In this document: one piece after another, positions 35,522 through 48,668 of the stretch
Position numbering within the stretch: the stretch's first letter is position 1
How the letters are laid out: every line of letters begins with the position of its first letter
DNA from: Entonaema liquescens
Lineage: Eukaryota > Ascomycota > Sordariomycetes > Xylariales > Xylariaceae
DNA: 64,000 bases
Assembly: GCA_902805475.1 (NCBI GenBank)
Contig: CADCSX010000023.1
Span: forward strand, 992,001 to 1,056,000
Direction: 5' to 3'
Notes under the pieces: model-generated
The model's input: only the letters and a program-made list of their open reading frames with translations
Told to the model about the DNA's origin: nothing
Database searches by the model: none
Translations under genes and position numbers: made by a program

Positions 35522-38380
35522 AGTGCTCGAGATATAGCGCTAGCAACGGGGTAGCGGAGAGCGACGGAATGAAAGGCTAGAACGAGTATCAACGTTCTTC
35601 AAGGCTCAGAGTAGATGAGCAATAGAAGTATAAGATAATGTTTAAGGGCAATGCGAATATTATATGGCCACCTACCGTTTTTATGCCATGACCATGGGGT
35701 GATAGTTCTTACATAGCCTACTTTGAGGGTTTTCTGCCATATGATGCTGCTCTTCCTACTGACGATACTGAAGCTACGTCAGTAGACTCCATCAACGGCG
35801 AAAGCCTGAGAAGCCTTTACTAGGGACCCGTCGGCTCGCCGCATCTACTCCATAGCTACCTAGGTATATACTTACCTACGCAGTTGGGTAGGGCGCTTCC
35901 CTTTGCAGGTTCCTGAATCAGCAATACTGCTAGCCTAGAAGTTGTAGGAAATATGCGGATGCGTATCGTAATATTCTATTCGGTCATGCCCGGACTCTTG
36001 TACGCTTGTAAGTGAACCTCTCGTCATCAACCTATCTATCCCTAGGTGAATCGGAACCCCGTTTATCCAAATGACTAGCCGGGAGATATAAAAAACTGTG
36101 ATCAAACCATTCAAGCAATCGTCACCTATGGGGTTAGTGCGAAGCGTGATTCAAAGTAGTCGTATAGCTAAGTTAGGGTCATGAATCGCATAGGGTATTC
36201 ATGACATCAACAGCGCAAAGGAAGACCTTAACTAAACACCACAAAATCTAGACAATGTGCTTCGCATCTTCCATCTACAAACATAAGGTTGGAACTCTCC
36301 GTCCGTGATGTTCTTGTGCACTCATGTCCTACCGTACTATCTGGTTGGGGGTGTCTTATAAGACGCCATAACACTTGCGCCACTGAGCAGAGTCGACCGA
36401 ATTATATTGGCGACGGGAACGGCCCGTGTTCCACAAATAGTCAATTCTGATCTCGGAGAGACATCTAATACAGAGCCATCACCGCTCTGTTTCGCAGCTC
36501 GTAGCTACGCGGAAGGTTCCACCGTAAGCAATTAGGCCGATGAGAAAAAAAGAAAGTTCCGTGGACTGTCAACTCTAGTAGCGTACCTGGCGGAGAACCT
36601 GATCCGACAACTAGACGGGCAGACATAAAAGCATGGCTTTGCAGTGAAGGATAGCAGATAAGGGATCTTACAGGGGAATAGATCGGCCATCAAGGATGGT
36701 AAAACACTGGCTCCACGATCCGAGCTGGAAGCCCCTGGAGCAATACCGCATTCATGCTTCTAGAAGATGGCGTCGAAGGCCCGCCAATCTGCGAGTCCAT
36801 CCTTGGGATCCGGGGCTATTATGCGCTTTGAAGGCGCGTTTTGAATTGAAATCGCGGAAGCTCAAAAAGCCAGACCTGCAGCAATAAGCATAGATGATAT
36901 TAAACATGCATCTATCGTCGACATCCCGTTCTCCACCTTGATACCGCCGATGCGCTCTGGCCGCTCCTAAGTTCGTGCGACGCCCGTAGGGACCAGGCGG
37001 GCAGTGATCCGTGAACCGTGGATGATGATCGCCAACGGTTTAATCCCCACGACTTGGGTTAAGCTTGAGGTGCAATCTAAGTTTCTACACGTAATCACGA
37101 TACCTATTTCACCATAGACCGTGCCATCTTCAGGTACATCGTTTGCTCGGTGACACGTGCTAACGTCAGGGACCTAAGCGAGCCACCGTGAGCTAAGACT
37201 CAATAAATAGCCGTGTTTACCGTCTTTCTCTTTAGAAGAAATGGTCTGTTGCGGAGAGAAGTCGGCATGTCAACGACTAACAATATGCATGTTTACTGGT
37301 GTTGTTGCATGATCTTGTAAAAATGTCAGAATTGTTTTTTATTTTCTTTTTCTCTGGTACATATGCAAGTACCTTAAACATACGCGTGAGAATCAAGTTT
37401 ACGCGTTCGATCCTGCGTCTCTAGGCAAGAGCGGCAATTTTCAGTTATGGTACCCCCAAATACAGTCATCCGCATACAATTATGTGCATACTAGATGGAA
37501 CCGGTACTTAATGTACATGTTACTTCGTACCTTCCTTACTATCATGCATTCAACTCAGGGGTTCCTCGTGGTTTGAAAAGGGTTTAGACCGTAATCTATT
37601 ATGCAGGTTTAGGGCGTTAACCACATGTTGTAATGTACCTAACTTACGAAGAATATTTACTAACTACGTTACTGTAAATGTAAGTGATAATTCCCTATCG
37701 AGTTCTGCATAATTTGAATTGGTTAAAATGGCTTTAGGCAATTGATGTTAGTTTGATTTATGCTATGGAATCTTTGAGTTCTGTCAAAAAAGTATATGAC
37801 GGTCTGAGGCGTTACGCGATTTTCGTCTGGTTTTTAGGTTACCTCATACCATATGTACATCGAGTAAATTCTCACATGTATATACTTAGTTACAGTATGC
37901 AGGTTTCTCCACAGGGGCATGGCTTTCCAACGGATGGTGTCTGCTTCACCCGCGGTATATCCCTTGCTCCGGACTTTGCCCGGAAAGGCTTAAGCTGATT
38001 GGACCTTTATGATTTAATATGCGCCACGTCGCCCGGTGGTGAGGAACGACTCCATTGGTAGGTCTAAACGGGTAGTGGTCCCTGCGCATCATGCATTGCT
38101 CTTGACCAGAATTGGGATTTGACATTCTCGGTCTCCCTTTCTAACGTTAGCTTAGCGGTATCTCTTGATACACCCCGGCAGCAGTAGGGAGATATATACA
38201 TTACCTGATGTACTGCAAAACGTACATACCTGCATACATGTATTGTGTAGGATATGTACCTACCTATGGACGTACAGAAGGGAATGCAAATGGCCTCATA
38301 AATGGTGGCTTAACTCTAAAGACGGTGTGACCAATTCGTTTTCGAGATGATCGAGACGATTAATCTTGTCAGCCTCCCTC

Positions 38381-38401
38381 TTTTTTTTTTTTTTTTTTTT
38401 T
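38381..38401. repeat. T21 homopolymer
   Basis: An uninterrupted run of 21 T followed by CTTTCTTTT, in intergenic DNA. Confidence 0.9.
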
Positions 38402-40643
38402 CTTTCTTTTCGATCGTCCCCCGCTTGGGACCAGCTTCTTCCCCGACCCAGCAGTGGGATGCTTATGTACTTGCCATCACGCAACTCTCGGCCCCCTTTT
38501 TCTATGGGCCACGCAGGTACGGATCTTTGATTACCTAAACTACCCTGGAATATTGTTGTTAGAGTTACCTACTATGTAGGTGAATAAGAATGCATGATAC
38601 CTTACTTTATCATGCTGTACGTTGAGTTCGTTGCCCATCAGCTGCATAGATGTATATATAGTGTACCTGGACTAACATCCTCTGCTACTCTACCGCTTTT
38701 AGACATTGAGCTGTGCGTTTGAGGCTTGACCAGAAGGAATATTGTCTCATACTGGGAAAAAGCCACAGGCCGGTAAGGCGCAGCATATTCAAGCCAGAGC
38801 GAGTTATTTTTATTTTTCTACGTGCTTAGGCATCTCGTGTGGGTAGGACGATGAACATGTATGACGAAACATGCATTAATATTACTTTGCTTGTAGAAGG
38901 AAGACCTGCCGCCGTTCATATGCATCTGGAGTAATGACGGGAGATCGTAGATTGTATACTTATCGGTACTTTTTGGGTTTCCACCGAGCTTCGCTTTGAA
39001 AGTATTTTTGATGATGCCCGTTCATCGGTTAAAAGTATTATTCGTTCATGGAAGAGGTTGAACGTCATGGGTACGCGATAAACCCATGCTGTTTCTTGCT
39101 TCATAGTTGAACTAACTAGAAAATAAATAGATACGTTACCTACTACTATTTGCAATATATACATAGTATACTACCTACAATAGATATTATAGGTACATTT
39201 ATACTGAGTTAGCATTACCTAAGTAGGTAGTTGTAGTTACATATGTAGTTGCAATAGGTACCTAGGATAAGATCCCAACCCACGCGTCTTTTATTATGTA
39301 CATGTATTTCCCTATTAGGCAGCCCTCGTTTCTTGTGTATACGTGCCTATAAAATCCGCTGTCTTGATAGGGTAGGTAACCTCGACAGAATGTAATACTT
39401 ATCTCAGCGCTGTATGCGTGCTTATTATATCCCGCTTCTCATCATCATCTCTAGTGTTGAAGATGACAAGTCTGCAAATAGGGAGAGTATTTGGATAAAA
39501 TATGACGGTCATTCACGTGGATGGATCAACGATACTATTGATACTTGACGCGCAGGTGGCAGGGCTAGGTTTTGAATGATGATACACTACAGATTTCGCC
39601 TTATTGCACATTCAATAGCCTTCACAGTGCGCCTTTCCGTGCTGAACATGCACTGAATAAATCCGAACTTGCTGGGATTTCGGCCCTGATAAATACCCTT
39701 ACGCCTGCCGGGGCCTAACGTCAACAAAAATTCAATGGGGGTGGGAAATGTTACCGGGCACTAGAGATGGCTGGCATTGTGTAAGAGTACAGTGGATGTG
39801 GTCTATATATACACTATGTACAGCGGAGTATCCGAGTAGCGTCTTTATGCAATTGCTAATAACGATTTCCGGAACGCGCAGTGGTACCTAAAAGGTTCCT
39901 TTTAGGAAGCATTTAAAGGCACTAGTTGCTTAAGAGTAGTAATGTATACGAAAGGTACCTTGAAGGAATCACAAAAAAAGGCATAAGGATGTTGGGTATC
40001 AAAAAGGGAAAATAAGACCATAGCTAATTAAACTAAAAAAAGGGGAATCCACCCGAATTGTAACTCACTAAAATTTTTCTCTCTTTTCACTCTCAAACCC
40101 CTGGTCTTAAGCGCAAATTGCTAAGATTGGCTCGATTTTCCCTGGGCGACCCGACCTCTGCCCAAAGATGAGTAGCGAAATTGGTGTCATTATGCTCCCC
40201 GGGGAACTTTATTCATGCTAAGCTGCTTAAGTTGCCCCAAGAAATACCCTTTTCAACCCTTCCACCACACCCCCCCCTTCCCAGTTTCCAGTCTAGCGCG
40301 TGAGAAGGTCCTGTCAAACACCTCTGAAATCACTTCAATCAATCAATCCATCCATCAATTCGTCCACTCATTCGAGATCCCTTCCCATCCGACTGTTCCA
40401 ATTCGACCCCGTATCTTTTTTCTCCTCTCTTACTTTACTCTTTTCTCCCTCACTCTCTTTTTTCAATCTATGGTTCAGCTTTCGCTCATATTCACATACG
40501 GAAAGGTGTCTGTATGCACGATAAGAGAATCTGTCGACTAGTTTTCACTATCAATTTTCCCCTGCTCTCATTGTACTGTTGATTCCTCTCACTCATAGAT
40601 TTTCCCTGGTTCGTTATTGCCTAGCGACGGCTTTCTGGTCCAC

Positions 40644-40688
40644 TTCACCAAATACACGTTCACCAAATACACGTTCACCAAATACACG
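40644..40688. repeat. Three tandem copies of a 15-bp repeat upstream of the kinase gene
   Basis: The unit TTCACCAAATACACG is repeated three times without a mismatch, about 690 bp before the kinase start codon, within the pyrimidine-rich probable leader or promoter. Confidence 0.92.
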
Positions 40689-41381
40689 CCTTCGATACAA
40701 TCAAATCAGTTCAGCCAAAAAGCTTAATCAAAAGAAGCGTATTCGAAGAAAAAGCACAAATTTAAAGAAAAATAATAATAAATCAATCACAACTGTCAAG
40801 AATCTTACGTCCTCTCCTTTTTTTTTTTTTTAAAAAAAACCCCCAAATCCCAATATACGAAATCGTCAATCCGTCACTCCCTTGGATCCGACACGACGAC
40901 ATCTGATACGCTAGTAAGGAGTGTGCAGTACTTCCAGAAGCCCTCCCCTACAACATCAGCTTTGACCACGCCAACCCGCCCCCCAGCATACTGGTTCTCA
41001 TTAACCCCCTGGTCCCTTTTTAATCATCCCAAGCTACCCTATTAATCCATTCTCTTCCTGCTCATTTCCCGTCTTGTCCCTCTGCATATTATCTATCCTA
41101 TTTATTCTATCTTGGTGGATTTCGACGAATTCTTTTGGACTGCAACGTCTGGTCTCCCGCGTATCAAGTAATTATCCTGACAACACCCGAACTGCTTACG
41201 CTCTATATCGACGGTTCCCGCCAAGCTGAATGCACCCGTACGTCAGTATAGCTCTTCAATAGAGCTGTTAAGAGGATATAGTGACTGTACGAGAGGAGGT
41301 AGTCGTATCTCTCTCATTCAGTAGGATTAAGCAAAGGAGCTATTAATAGCTATCCATCGAGGTCGAACAAGAACACAGGAA

Positions 41382-43798
41382 ATGGTCAACATGACGGTTA
41401 CACACGACTCCCTCCGGGGGTCTTCGATACCTCAAGCAAACAAGCTACCCCTTGAGGATCGATTCGAAGTTCTAAAGGAGATCGGTGATGGAAGTTTCGG
41501 TAGCGTGGTTTTGGCGAGGGTCAGGACTGCCGGTGCGAGCGTGGCTCGTCGCGGCACTGTAGTATGTTCCAGTGAATAAGGTATATCGAATGAAGGTAGC
41601 AGGCTAACCATGAATCTACAGGTTGCTATTAAGACTATGAAGAAGACTTTCGAGTCCTTCACGCCGTGTCTTGAGCTTCGAGAGGTTGTTTTCTTAAGAA
41701 CCTTACCACCACACAGTCATTTAGTTCCTGCTCTTGACATCTTTCTCGACCCATTTACTAAGAAACTTCATATCTGTATGGAGTATATGGAAGGGAACTT
41801 ATATCAACTTATGAAGGCCCGCGATCACAAGTGCCTCGACAACGGAAGTGTCAAAAGCATCTTGTTTCAGATCATGCAGGGACTCGAACATATTCACGCC
41901 CACCACTTTTTCCACCGCGATATTAAGCCCGAGAATATTCTTGTCACAACATCTGGACATCAAGATTCTGTTAATTCTTTTAGGCGATATTCAGCATTGA
42001 TGACGCCACCTTCTACACCTCCAGCGTATACTGTGAAAATCGCCGATTTCGGTCTGGCAAGAGAGACACATTCTAAGCTGCCCTACACAACCTATGTGTC
42101 AACACGATGGTATCGTGCTCCGGAAGTGCTACTGCGAGCCGGTGAGTATTCCGCACCGGTAGATATCTGGGCTGTCGGCGCCATGGCTGTCGAGATTGCG
42201 ACATTGAAGCCTCTTTTCCCAGGAGGCAACGAAGTCGATCAGGTTTGGAGAGTTTGTGAGATTATGGGTAGTCCCGGAAACTGGTACAATAAAGCGGGCG
42301 CCCGAGTAGGTGGAGGAGACTGGAGAGAGGGAACACGATTGGCTGGAAAGCTCGGGTTTTCTTTCCCTAAGATGGCACCTCACTCAATGGACACAATACT
42401 TCAGTCACCCCAGTGGCCTGCGTCTCTTAGCCAGTTTGTAACTTGGTGTTTGATGTGGGATCCGAAGAACCGACCGACATCGACCCAGGCATTGGCACAC
42501 GAATACTTCACCGATGCAGTCGATCCTTTACGACCTAAGTCTTCGGCATCCAGGATATTAGGTCGCAAACAGTCTGACATCAGCCGTGGGAAGGATACTG
42601 CTTCCGGAACGCCAACTTCGTCGAAGCCCTCATGGTTCAGGAAGTCGTTAATCGGCCGTAACGATACCACAGAGAGCCCACCTGCGCCTATTAGTGTGAA
42701 GGATATTGTTGCGGCCCCGCGTCCATCACCAATTCACTCGCCTGAAATTGCTGAAGTCCCCGCTGCCAAACCGAAGCCTGCCGCTAGTAAGCGTACTACA
42801 TGGACTAACGGACCATCGAATGTTGCTCCTATGCCGATTTTGCCTACGATCCGACCTATTTCGCCCTTATCAGATGCCGTGACCGCCCAGGCATCAAACC
42901 GTACTCCTTCGTACAATGATTTATATGCCAGTGGAAATGACAAATCTAAAAAGATAGGTCGCCAGCTCTCAGTAGCCTCGAGCACAAATCATTATACAGA
43001 AATGCACCGACAACAAGCTGAACGAGCTCTAAATGGTAACAGCGGGCTAGCATCGCCCCCAAGCGGACACAAGGAGAGCTTCTTTTCTCATCTACGTAAG
43101 CGAGCTAGGAGATTTTCTGGTAGACATCAAACCCCAGTTTCGCCTTCGTATGAGGACCTTGAGGCACAGGCAGGTTGTGGACCGTGGTCTAGTAACCGGT
43201 CTTCAATGGTCATTGACCAAAGCGGGTCTACAGTGAAGGTGGATAATTACGATTCGTTGGATCGAACGTTACATGACGCTCATCCTGCGTTAAACACTCC
43301 CGCGCCGCCTATTCACATGACCGCATCGAGCGGTAACTTGAAACGACACCATTCATTACCTCATCAACAGCCTAGGTCTGTTGACAACCTCATCGGGGTT
43401 GCTCGTACCCCTGGTCCGATTTCTAGCCGAACGAGGAGGGCGCAAGCGACCCATGGTGTTCAAAGCGACGCTTTGGACGAGGAGGACGAGTTGCTGGATG
43501 AAGAACTCCACTCTACCCATAGGGCTATGAAGCGACTTGAGAAGGAGGGAAAAGCTAGCCTTCGGCAATCTACCAGCAATGTTGGACTTTCGAATCCTTA
43601 TCCGACACCGTCGCCATCAGCTAGTGGGAATGCCGTCCTTTTCGGAGATGGCCATGAGTCCTTGGCACCTAAGCCGCTGGACCTACGCAAACATTCAGGA
43701 CGAGATGCCCAGCAAAGTGGCCTACTCCGCCATATGAAGAAGGCGAGTGGGCGTCCTCGGCGGCTGCGAGCATCTGGGCTGCTGGCAACAGGTTCTAA
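41382..43798 (+). CDS. imeB: Ime2/MAK-type serine/threonine protein kinase (ImeB-like), one frame break
   Basis: Exons 41382-41561 and 41622-43798 flank a 60-nt intron. The kinase domain spans about residues 26-305: glycine loop IGDGSFGSVVLA, catalytic lysine VAIKTMK (Lys64), HRDIKPEN (Asp160), DFGLAR (Asp202), and activation loop with Thr216-Thr217-Tyr218 before VSTRWYRAPE. The T-x-Y motif with this layout marks the RCK group (yeast Ime2, human MAK/ICK, Aspergillus ImeB), which controls meiosis, light-dependent development and growth. The ~480-residue tail is Ser/Pro-rich. Near AAA 43714-43716 one base appears missing; after it a different frame reads KWPTPPYEEGEWASSAAAS and ends at TAA 43796-43798, giving 785 residues. 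Without correction the frame runs on to 43850 with an unlikely Cys-rich end. The upstream leader is long and pyrimidine-rich. Confidence 0.9.
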
Positions 43799-45435
43799 GC
43801 ATTTCGATTGGTGTTGTTTGTTTCACATGTTCCTCATGGCACGGTGTTAAGGAGTTCATTTCGAGGTTCTATGGAGTCTTGGGGCATTATATTTTGCAGC
43901 ACTCATTTTCCAGCATACTTTCCCATCTTGGCTCGATTTTCGTTCATCGATCTGGAGCCCGATTCGACATTTGGCCAGTCGATTCTACGATGTAACAATC
44001 TCGAATCTCAAATACCCAGCGGCTGGTTTATGGTTAAGGCCAGCCAATTTTGTGTTTTCGCCCTACTTATCTTTCGAGAATACCCACTATAGATTTGATT
44101 TTTTGCAAGGTTCAAAAAGGGCCTGGACCCGGCAAGAGATGATTCCCTTTGTTAGACGTGGGTGGCCTCAGGCACGTTTACTTCGTTGCATCTGACGGCA
44201 GAAAAAAAAAAAGATAATTCGGGACACGTGTGGTTGTGATTATTGGGGCACAGCTCAGACGGGTCTGGCAACCACACCAACTGTACAAAGTAGAAAAAAA
44301 GCTGCATATGTTATCTTGGTGTTTTCGGCGGTAGTTTGACCTGGAAGAATTTAACTTTGAGTCTAGAAAATGTGTGGAGGTTTGCAGCCCTGATAGTTTG
44401 TCATATACGGTACGGCAACCGGAGGACGGGGTATATAATGCAGTACTATTTATATCGTACACTGGGCATAGTGTTAGTTCTCAATCAATTCTCAGAAGAG
44501 TCCTCTCTCTTATATGGACTATTAAAGGATACTTGGTACTAGATTTAACCATCCTCGCGGTGCCAGTATATTCGTAGATTAACTAATACATACCTACCTA
44601 CGTATGTCTATGGTATATAACTTAAGTAAGGCTTATTAAAATGTGACAAAGTGGTATACATGCATATGTCAGGTTACATATTACCTTCTTAGTACGTATA
44701 TCACGTAGGGGATCTAAGCTCTAATGTTAAAGTTGATTGGCGTAAGAGCTAGAATAGCGAGAGAGTGGCCCCTCTGTGTAGCCCTAAAGCTCGAAACCAG
44801 CCCCAGAAGGTGATACGTTGGTACCTGCTTCCTTTGACCTCGGAATAGGTACGACGTAAAGGCATGCATACAGGTAGCAACTTTTCGGTTCAGGCAGCAG
44901 AATAAACGAAAGGTCAACTTCGTATTTGTGGCGGGTATTCTCCTCTCATTTTATTTCGAAGAGTATTTAAAACATACTCGTTATTCATGAAATTCTTGAC
45001 GAAGAAAAAAGAGAAGAGAAGAAAAAAAGAATTCTTGAGAATTGAATGTTACTCTTTTATTTTATTTTTTTAATACAAGACAGACTTAGTAATATACCGA
45101 AACTCTCTAGTTATATTAGAAGAGGTCAGCCCCCGCAAGTTGCATACTAGAAAGTTGGAAGCTAAAGCGGCTGTGCGACGGCTGCGACTCCACGCCTCAA
45201 CTCTAATCTATTACTCTCTTACATTTATATTCTATTCTAATCCTCCTTTAATTTACTCTACTGTCATGCTATTTGTCTCTTCATTTTTTTAATTTTAGGT
45301 CCATTCGCTGTGTTGGAGAGCTTTACAAGTTGAATCATCTTACCTTGCGCTCTACTCTCCCCCGACAAGGCGCATACGCCAAGACGACAAGACCAGAAAT
45401 ATTGGGGGCCCATATTGGACCATTGATATTCATAA
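43799..45435. other. Intergenic region with no supported gene
   Basis: About 1.6 kb, AT-rich, with polypurine (about 44999-45030) and pyrimidine stretches. Overlapping short frames from 43747 to 44577 show no domain; those before 44000 lie in the kinase 3' flank. Confidence 0.6.
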
Positions 45436-47815
45436 ATGAGCATCAACGCTGACAGAGTCGAAAAGAGCGGCATTATGAATTTCAATTTACCAATTCGATC
45501 GTCCCCGAGTCCGAGGAACCAGGCTAGTAGGAACTATTTCACCAATTATACTCCGCCCGCCTCAACAGAAGCCGTCAATGGTCCGGTGCGTGAGCCCGCT
45601 CGGGAGCTATTAACTATAAACGACCGTCTCATTGTCGGAGTTGACTTCGGTACCACATTTTCTGGGTGAGTCTGGCTTCCACTATCACAATTCGTACATA
45701 AGACAGAGTTTGGAAGTCCAACATAGCATAAGAATACTCCTTTTAGGACCATACAATTTCTCGGATATCTCCCTAAAACGGAATAGAATAGAACGATCCA
45801 TACAGTTACAGGACTATCAGGTCCGGCTACAGAATACTGACTAGAACATAGAGTGGCGGCAGTATACACCTCGACGCCAGATGACGTTGAGATCATCAAG
45901 ACGTGGCCGGGAGGAAACGGCATCACATCTGATAAAGTTCCTACTGAGATCTCATATGATATTCCGCCCGAAGCACCAGCGGGAACGAAACCTACTGTTA
46001 AATGGGGGTTTCAATTCAAGCCCGAGGAATCGAGGCTACGGTGTATCAAGCTCTTCCTCGACCGATCTCAAAAGCTGCCATTCTACGTCAGCCCACAAGA
46101 GACTGCCACACTACTGAAGAAGTATAATAAGACAGTGGTTGACGCCGTTAGTGACTACCTCACCGAGATCTATAAACACACCATGGATACTCTTACCCGA
46201 CGGTACGGAGAAACGTTTATGGCATCCACTAACGTAGACTTCGTACTCACCTGCCCGGCTGTCTGGTCCGATGCGGCAAAAAACACAACGTTACAAGCTG
46301 CCGAAAGAGCTGGGATGGGTGTTAAGTCGGAGATTCAGATGGTCAGCGAACCTGAAGCCGCTGCTGTCTATACCCTGAAGGCCATCCAGCCTAACCATCT
46401 CAGCGTGGGAGATAATTTTATCGTATGCGATGCAGGTGGTGGGACGGTAGAGTCAGTGCTTTTATAACCCCTCGTCGCCTGTGTAAGCCGTATCTAACCG
46501 AGTGCACAGCTTGATCGCATATAAAATCATATCATTAAAGCCTCTTAGAGTCGAAGAGTCAGCTGTTGGAACTGGTGGCCTTTGTGGAAGTGCATTTCTA
46601 AATTACAGATTCGAAGAACATGTCCGAGGCCGGCTGGGCCATAGTCGGTTCGAGGAGATGAAACTAAAGAAAGCCAAGACTTGGCAGATGGGTCTTCGAT
46701 ACTTCGAGGAGTTTGTCAAGAGAAACTTCAACGAAGATGAATTTCAAGAGGTCAATGTCCCGTAAGTCTCATCTGTAACAGTTTTCGTCTACTCTCGAAG
46801 GATAACCACTCATACCCTATAGATTCCCGGGTCTACCTGACGATGAAGAAGCGCGAGTAGACTCGGGTTTCCTCGTTTTGACAGCGGAAGAGATTAAAGA
46901 GATATTCGAGCCCGTAGTCAAGGAAGTCTGTGACCTCGTCCAAGGCCAAGTTGACGTTATCCGCGGCAGGGGAGGTATCGTTTCAGGAATCATATTAGTT
47001 GGTGGCTTCGGCCAGAGCGACTACCTCTACAGACGGCTGAAGTCGCACTTTACAAGTACAGCACCACCCCCATACACAGAGCGACCTACACACGCCACTA
47101 CCAGCTTAGCATACGAAGGGAATGGCAACATCGAAGTGATGCAGCCTGTGTATGCTTGGACGGCAGTGGTCCGTGGGGCCGTCCTACGCGGGCTCGAAGG
47201 AAATATGGTTATCAGCAGAAAGGCTCGTATGCATTATGGGACATCCTACGCGACCGTCTATGATGAAGAGAAACACAATGTGAGCGAAAGATACTGGAGC
47301 CCTCTGTGGGAACGGTGGATGGTTAGCGACAGAATGCAATGGCATATCGCAAAGGTAAGTTGTTAACCCCGTCGGTGAAGTGTCGGATATTTCCCCGCCC
47401 CCTTTTTCTCTTCTTCGGTATCTCCACTGCCAAATTACGTCTACTACTCACCATTCTAACGTCATAATCCTACGTATCATAGGGTGAAGCAATATCCCCC
47501 CTCTCGCCAATCGCTTTCCACTACACGCGTAACTTCCGGCCGGGACAATCGTTGCTGGTGACGGATGACCTGATCGCATGCGAGGCAGACGATCCACCAG
47601 CGGCGTACTCACGAGACCTAGTGCACGTCTGTACCCTGACGACGGATCTAAGCGCGGTGCCGCGGAGCTTGTTCACGAGGCTTACTACGACACGGGGCGT
47701 CGAATTCGACAACTTGGACTTTACGCTCGAGATGATCGTCGATAGTGCTGGTCTCGGGTTCGAACTCAAGGTCGACGGGGTACGATACGGACGCGTGGAG
47801 GCAGACTTCCACTGA
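45436..47815 (+). CDS. Hsp70-like ATPase (HSPA12-type fungal Hsp70 relative)
   Basis: Five exons (45436-45665, 45852-46451, 46510-46761, 46823-47354, 47483-47815) encode 648 residues; introns are 186, 58, 61 and 128 nt. The actin-fold ATPase signatures are visible: phosphate-1 loop IVGVDFGTTFSGVA (about 70), phosphate-2 VCDAGGGTVDLIAYK, the SEPEAAAVYTL segment, and the adenosine motif GIILVGGFGQSDYLYRRLK. It lacks the canonical C-terminal substrate-binding and lid domain of DnaK-type Hsp70s; instead about 200 residues with FHYTRNFRPGQS and a beta-rich end follow. This is the architecture of the large fungal HSPA12-like family, many of unknown role and some thought to act in stress or non-self responses. 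The start ATG is at 45436. A chaperone role is inferred. Confidence 0.87.
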
Positions 47816-48514
47816 GCTTCGCACAACACATAAGGGGCTTTGACTACGACCAGCCAGTTCTCGGGCGCACAGTTGCTTTAGAAAGCAAAGAGCGGAATTG
47901 ATTGATGGTTTTGGATATATCTAGACCGAATCGACGACTTATTACGTCAAGAGGAGCAGAGATATTATTAGGCTCATTTGAGTTTAAAAAGGGGGCGCTT
48001 CGGGTCGAGCCGAGGTTACACTGCTTCAAGCGGATGGTGTGGGAGCTAGTCGCCATGTGCCGCTGGTATATAGGGGGACTGAATTTGTCAGTATAGAATA
48101 TTCGGTTATATGAAGAAAAAAGAACTTCATCACCCTTTTTATATATAGTGCCGTTTCCTGTGGTAGTTTGGTTATATTGTCATTAGTAGCAAGAGTTTCA
48201 TGGGTTAATGGAAACTTTGATTTTATATTAGATAGGATGGGAAGAAGGCGGATACAGATGAAGACTAGATGGCTATAAGAAAGAGACATCGTAGATTTAC
48301 AACAATCGCCGTGTGAGATCGGCGACAGGCAACTCGTTAATACGCGTATGCTATTGCCTATCTACGGCGGGTTAACCTTGGAGTTTACCACTATTACACC
48401 TTAAGTAGGTAGCTATCTAACTACCTAGGTAGGTAGTCAGCGACTAACATTGCGATACTTTTCATCTAAGCCAAACTACTACGCCGGGATTCCAATTGAC
48501 ATCTCCATCTATTA

Positions 48515-48668
48515 CGCCCGGCTTGTTAGAGCAGGAGGGGCAAGCATTTCGATTCGACCCAAGTTTTCCCCATCCGAAGTTGTCCTAGAACGGGGGTTGG
48601 TTTTTTTTTTTTTTGGAAATGGGCGAATCACGAAATAGGACAATGCCGACGTCCTAACAAGCCGGGCG
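48515..48668. mobile_element. MITE-like element with 15-bp terminal inverted repeats and TA duplication
   Basis: The left end CGCCCGGCTTGTTAG (48515-48529) is matched perfectly by its reverse complement at 48654-48668. The dinucleotide TA stands directly outside both ends (48513-48514 and 48669-48670), as expected for Tc1/mariner-type insertion. Weaker inverted similarity continues inward for roughly another 35 bases (ATTTCG...ATTCG...CCCA). The element is only 154 bp, has a T14 run inside and has no coding capacity, so it would need a transposase from elsewhere. Confidence 0.75.

Larger units (their letters stand above)
35522..41381. other. 5.9 kb stretch without genes; right end is the kinase leader
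   Basis: No conserved coding frame is visible over the largest gap in the window. It holds ACCTAGGT-type palindromes (35857-35866, 39256-39265) and a T21 run. From about 40200 it becomes strongly pyrimidine-rich with CCCTCACTCTC-like runs, which looks like a long promoter and 5' leader for the kinase gene at 41382. Short frames (36696-36887, 37753-37998, 40215-40541) have no recognisable domain. Confidence 0.55.
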
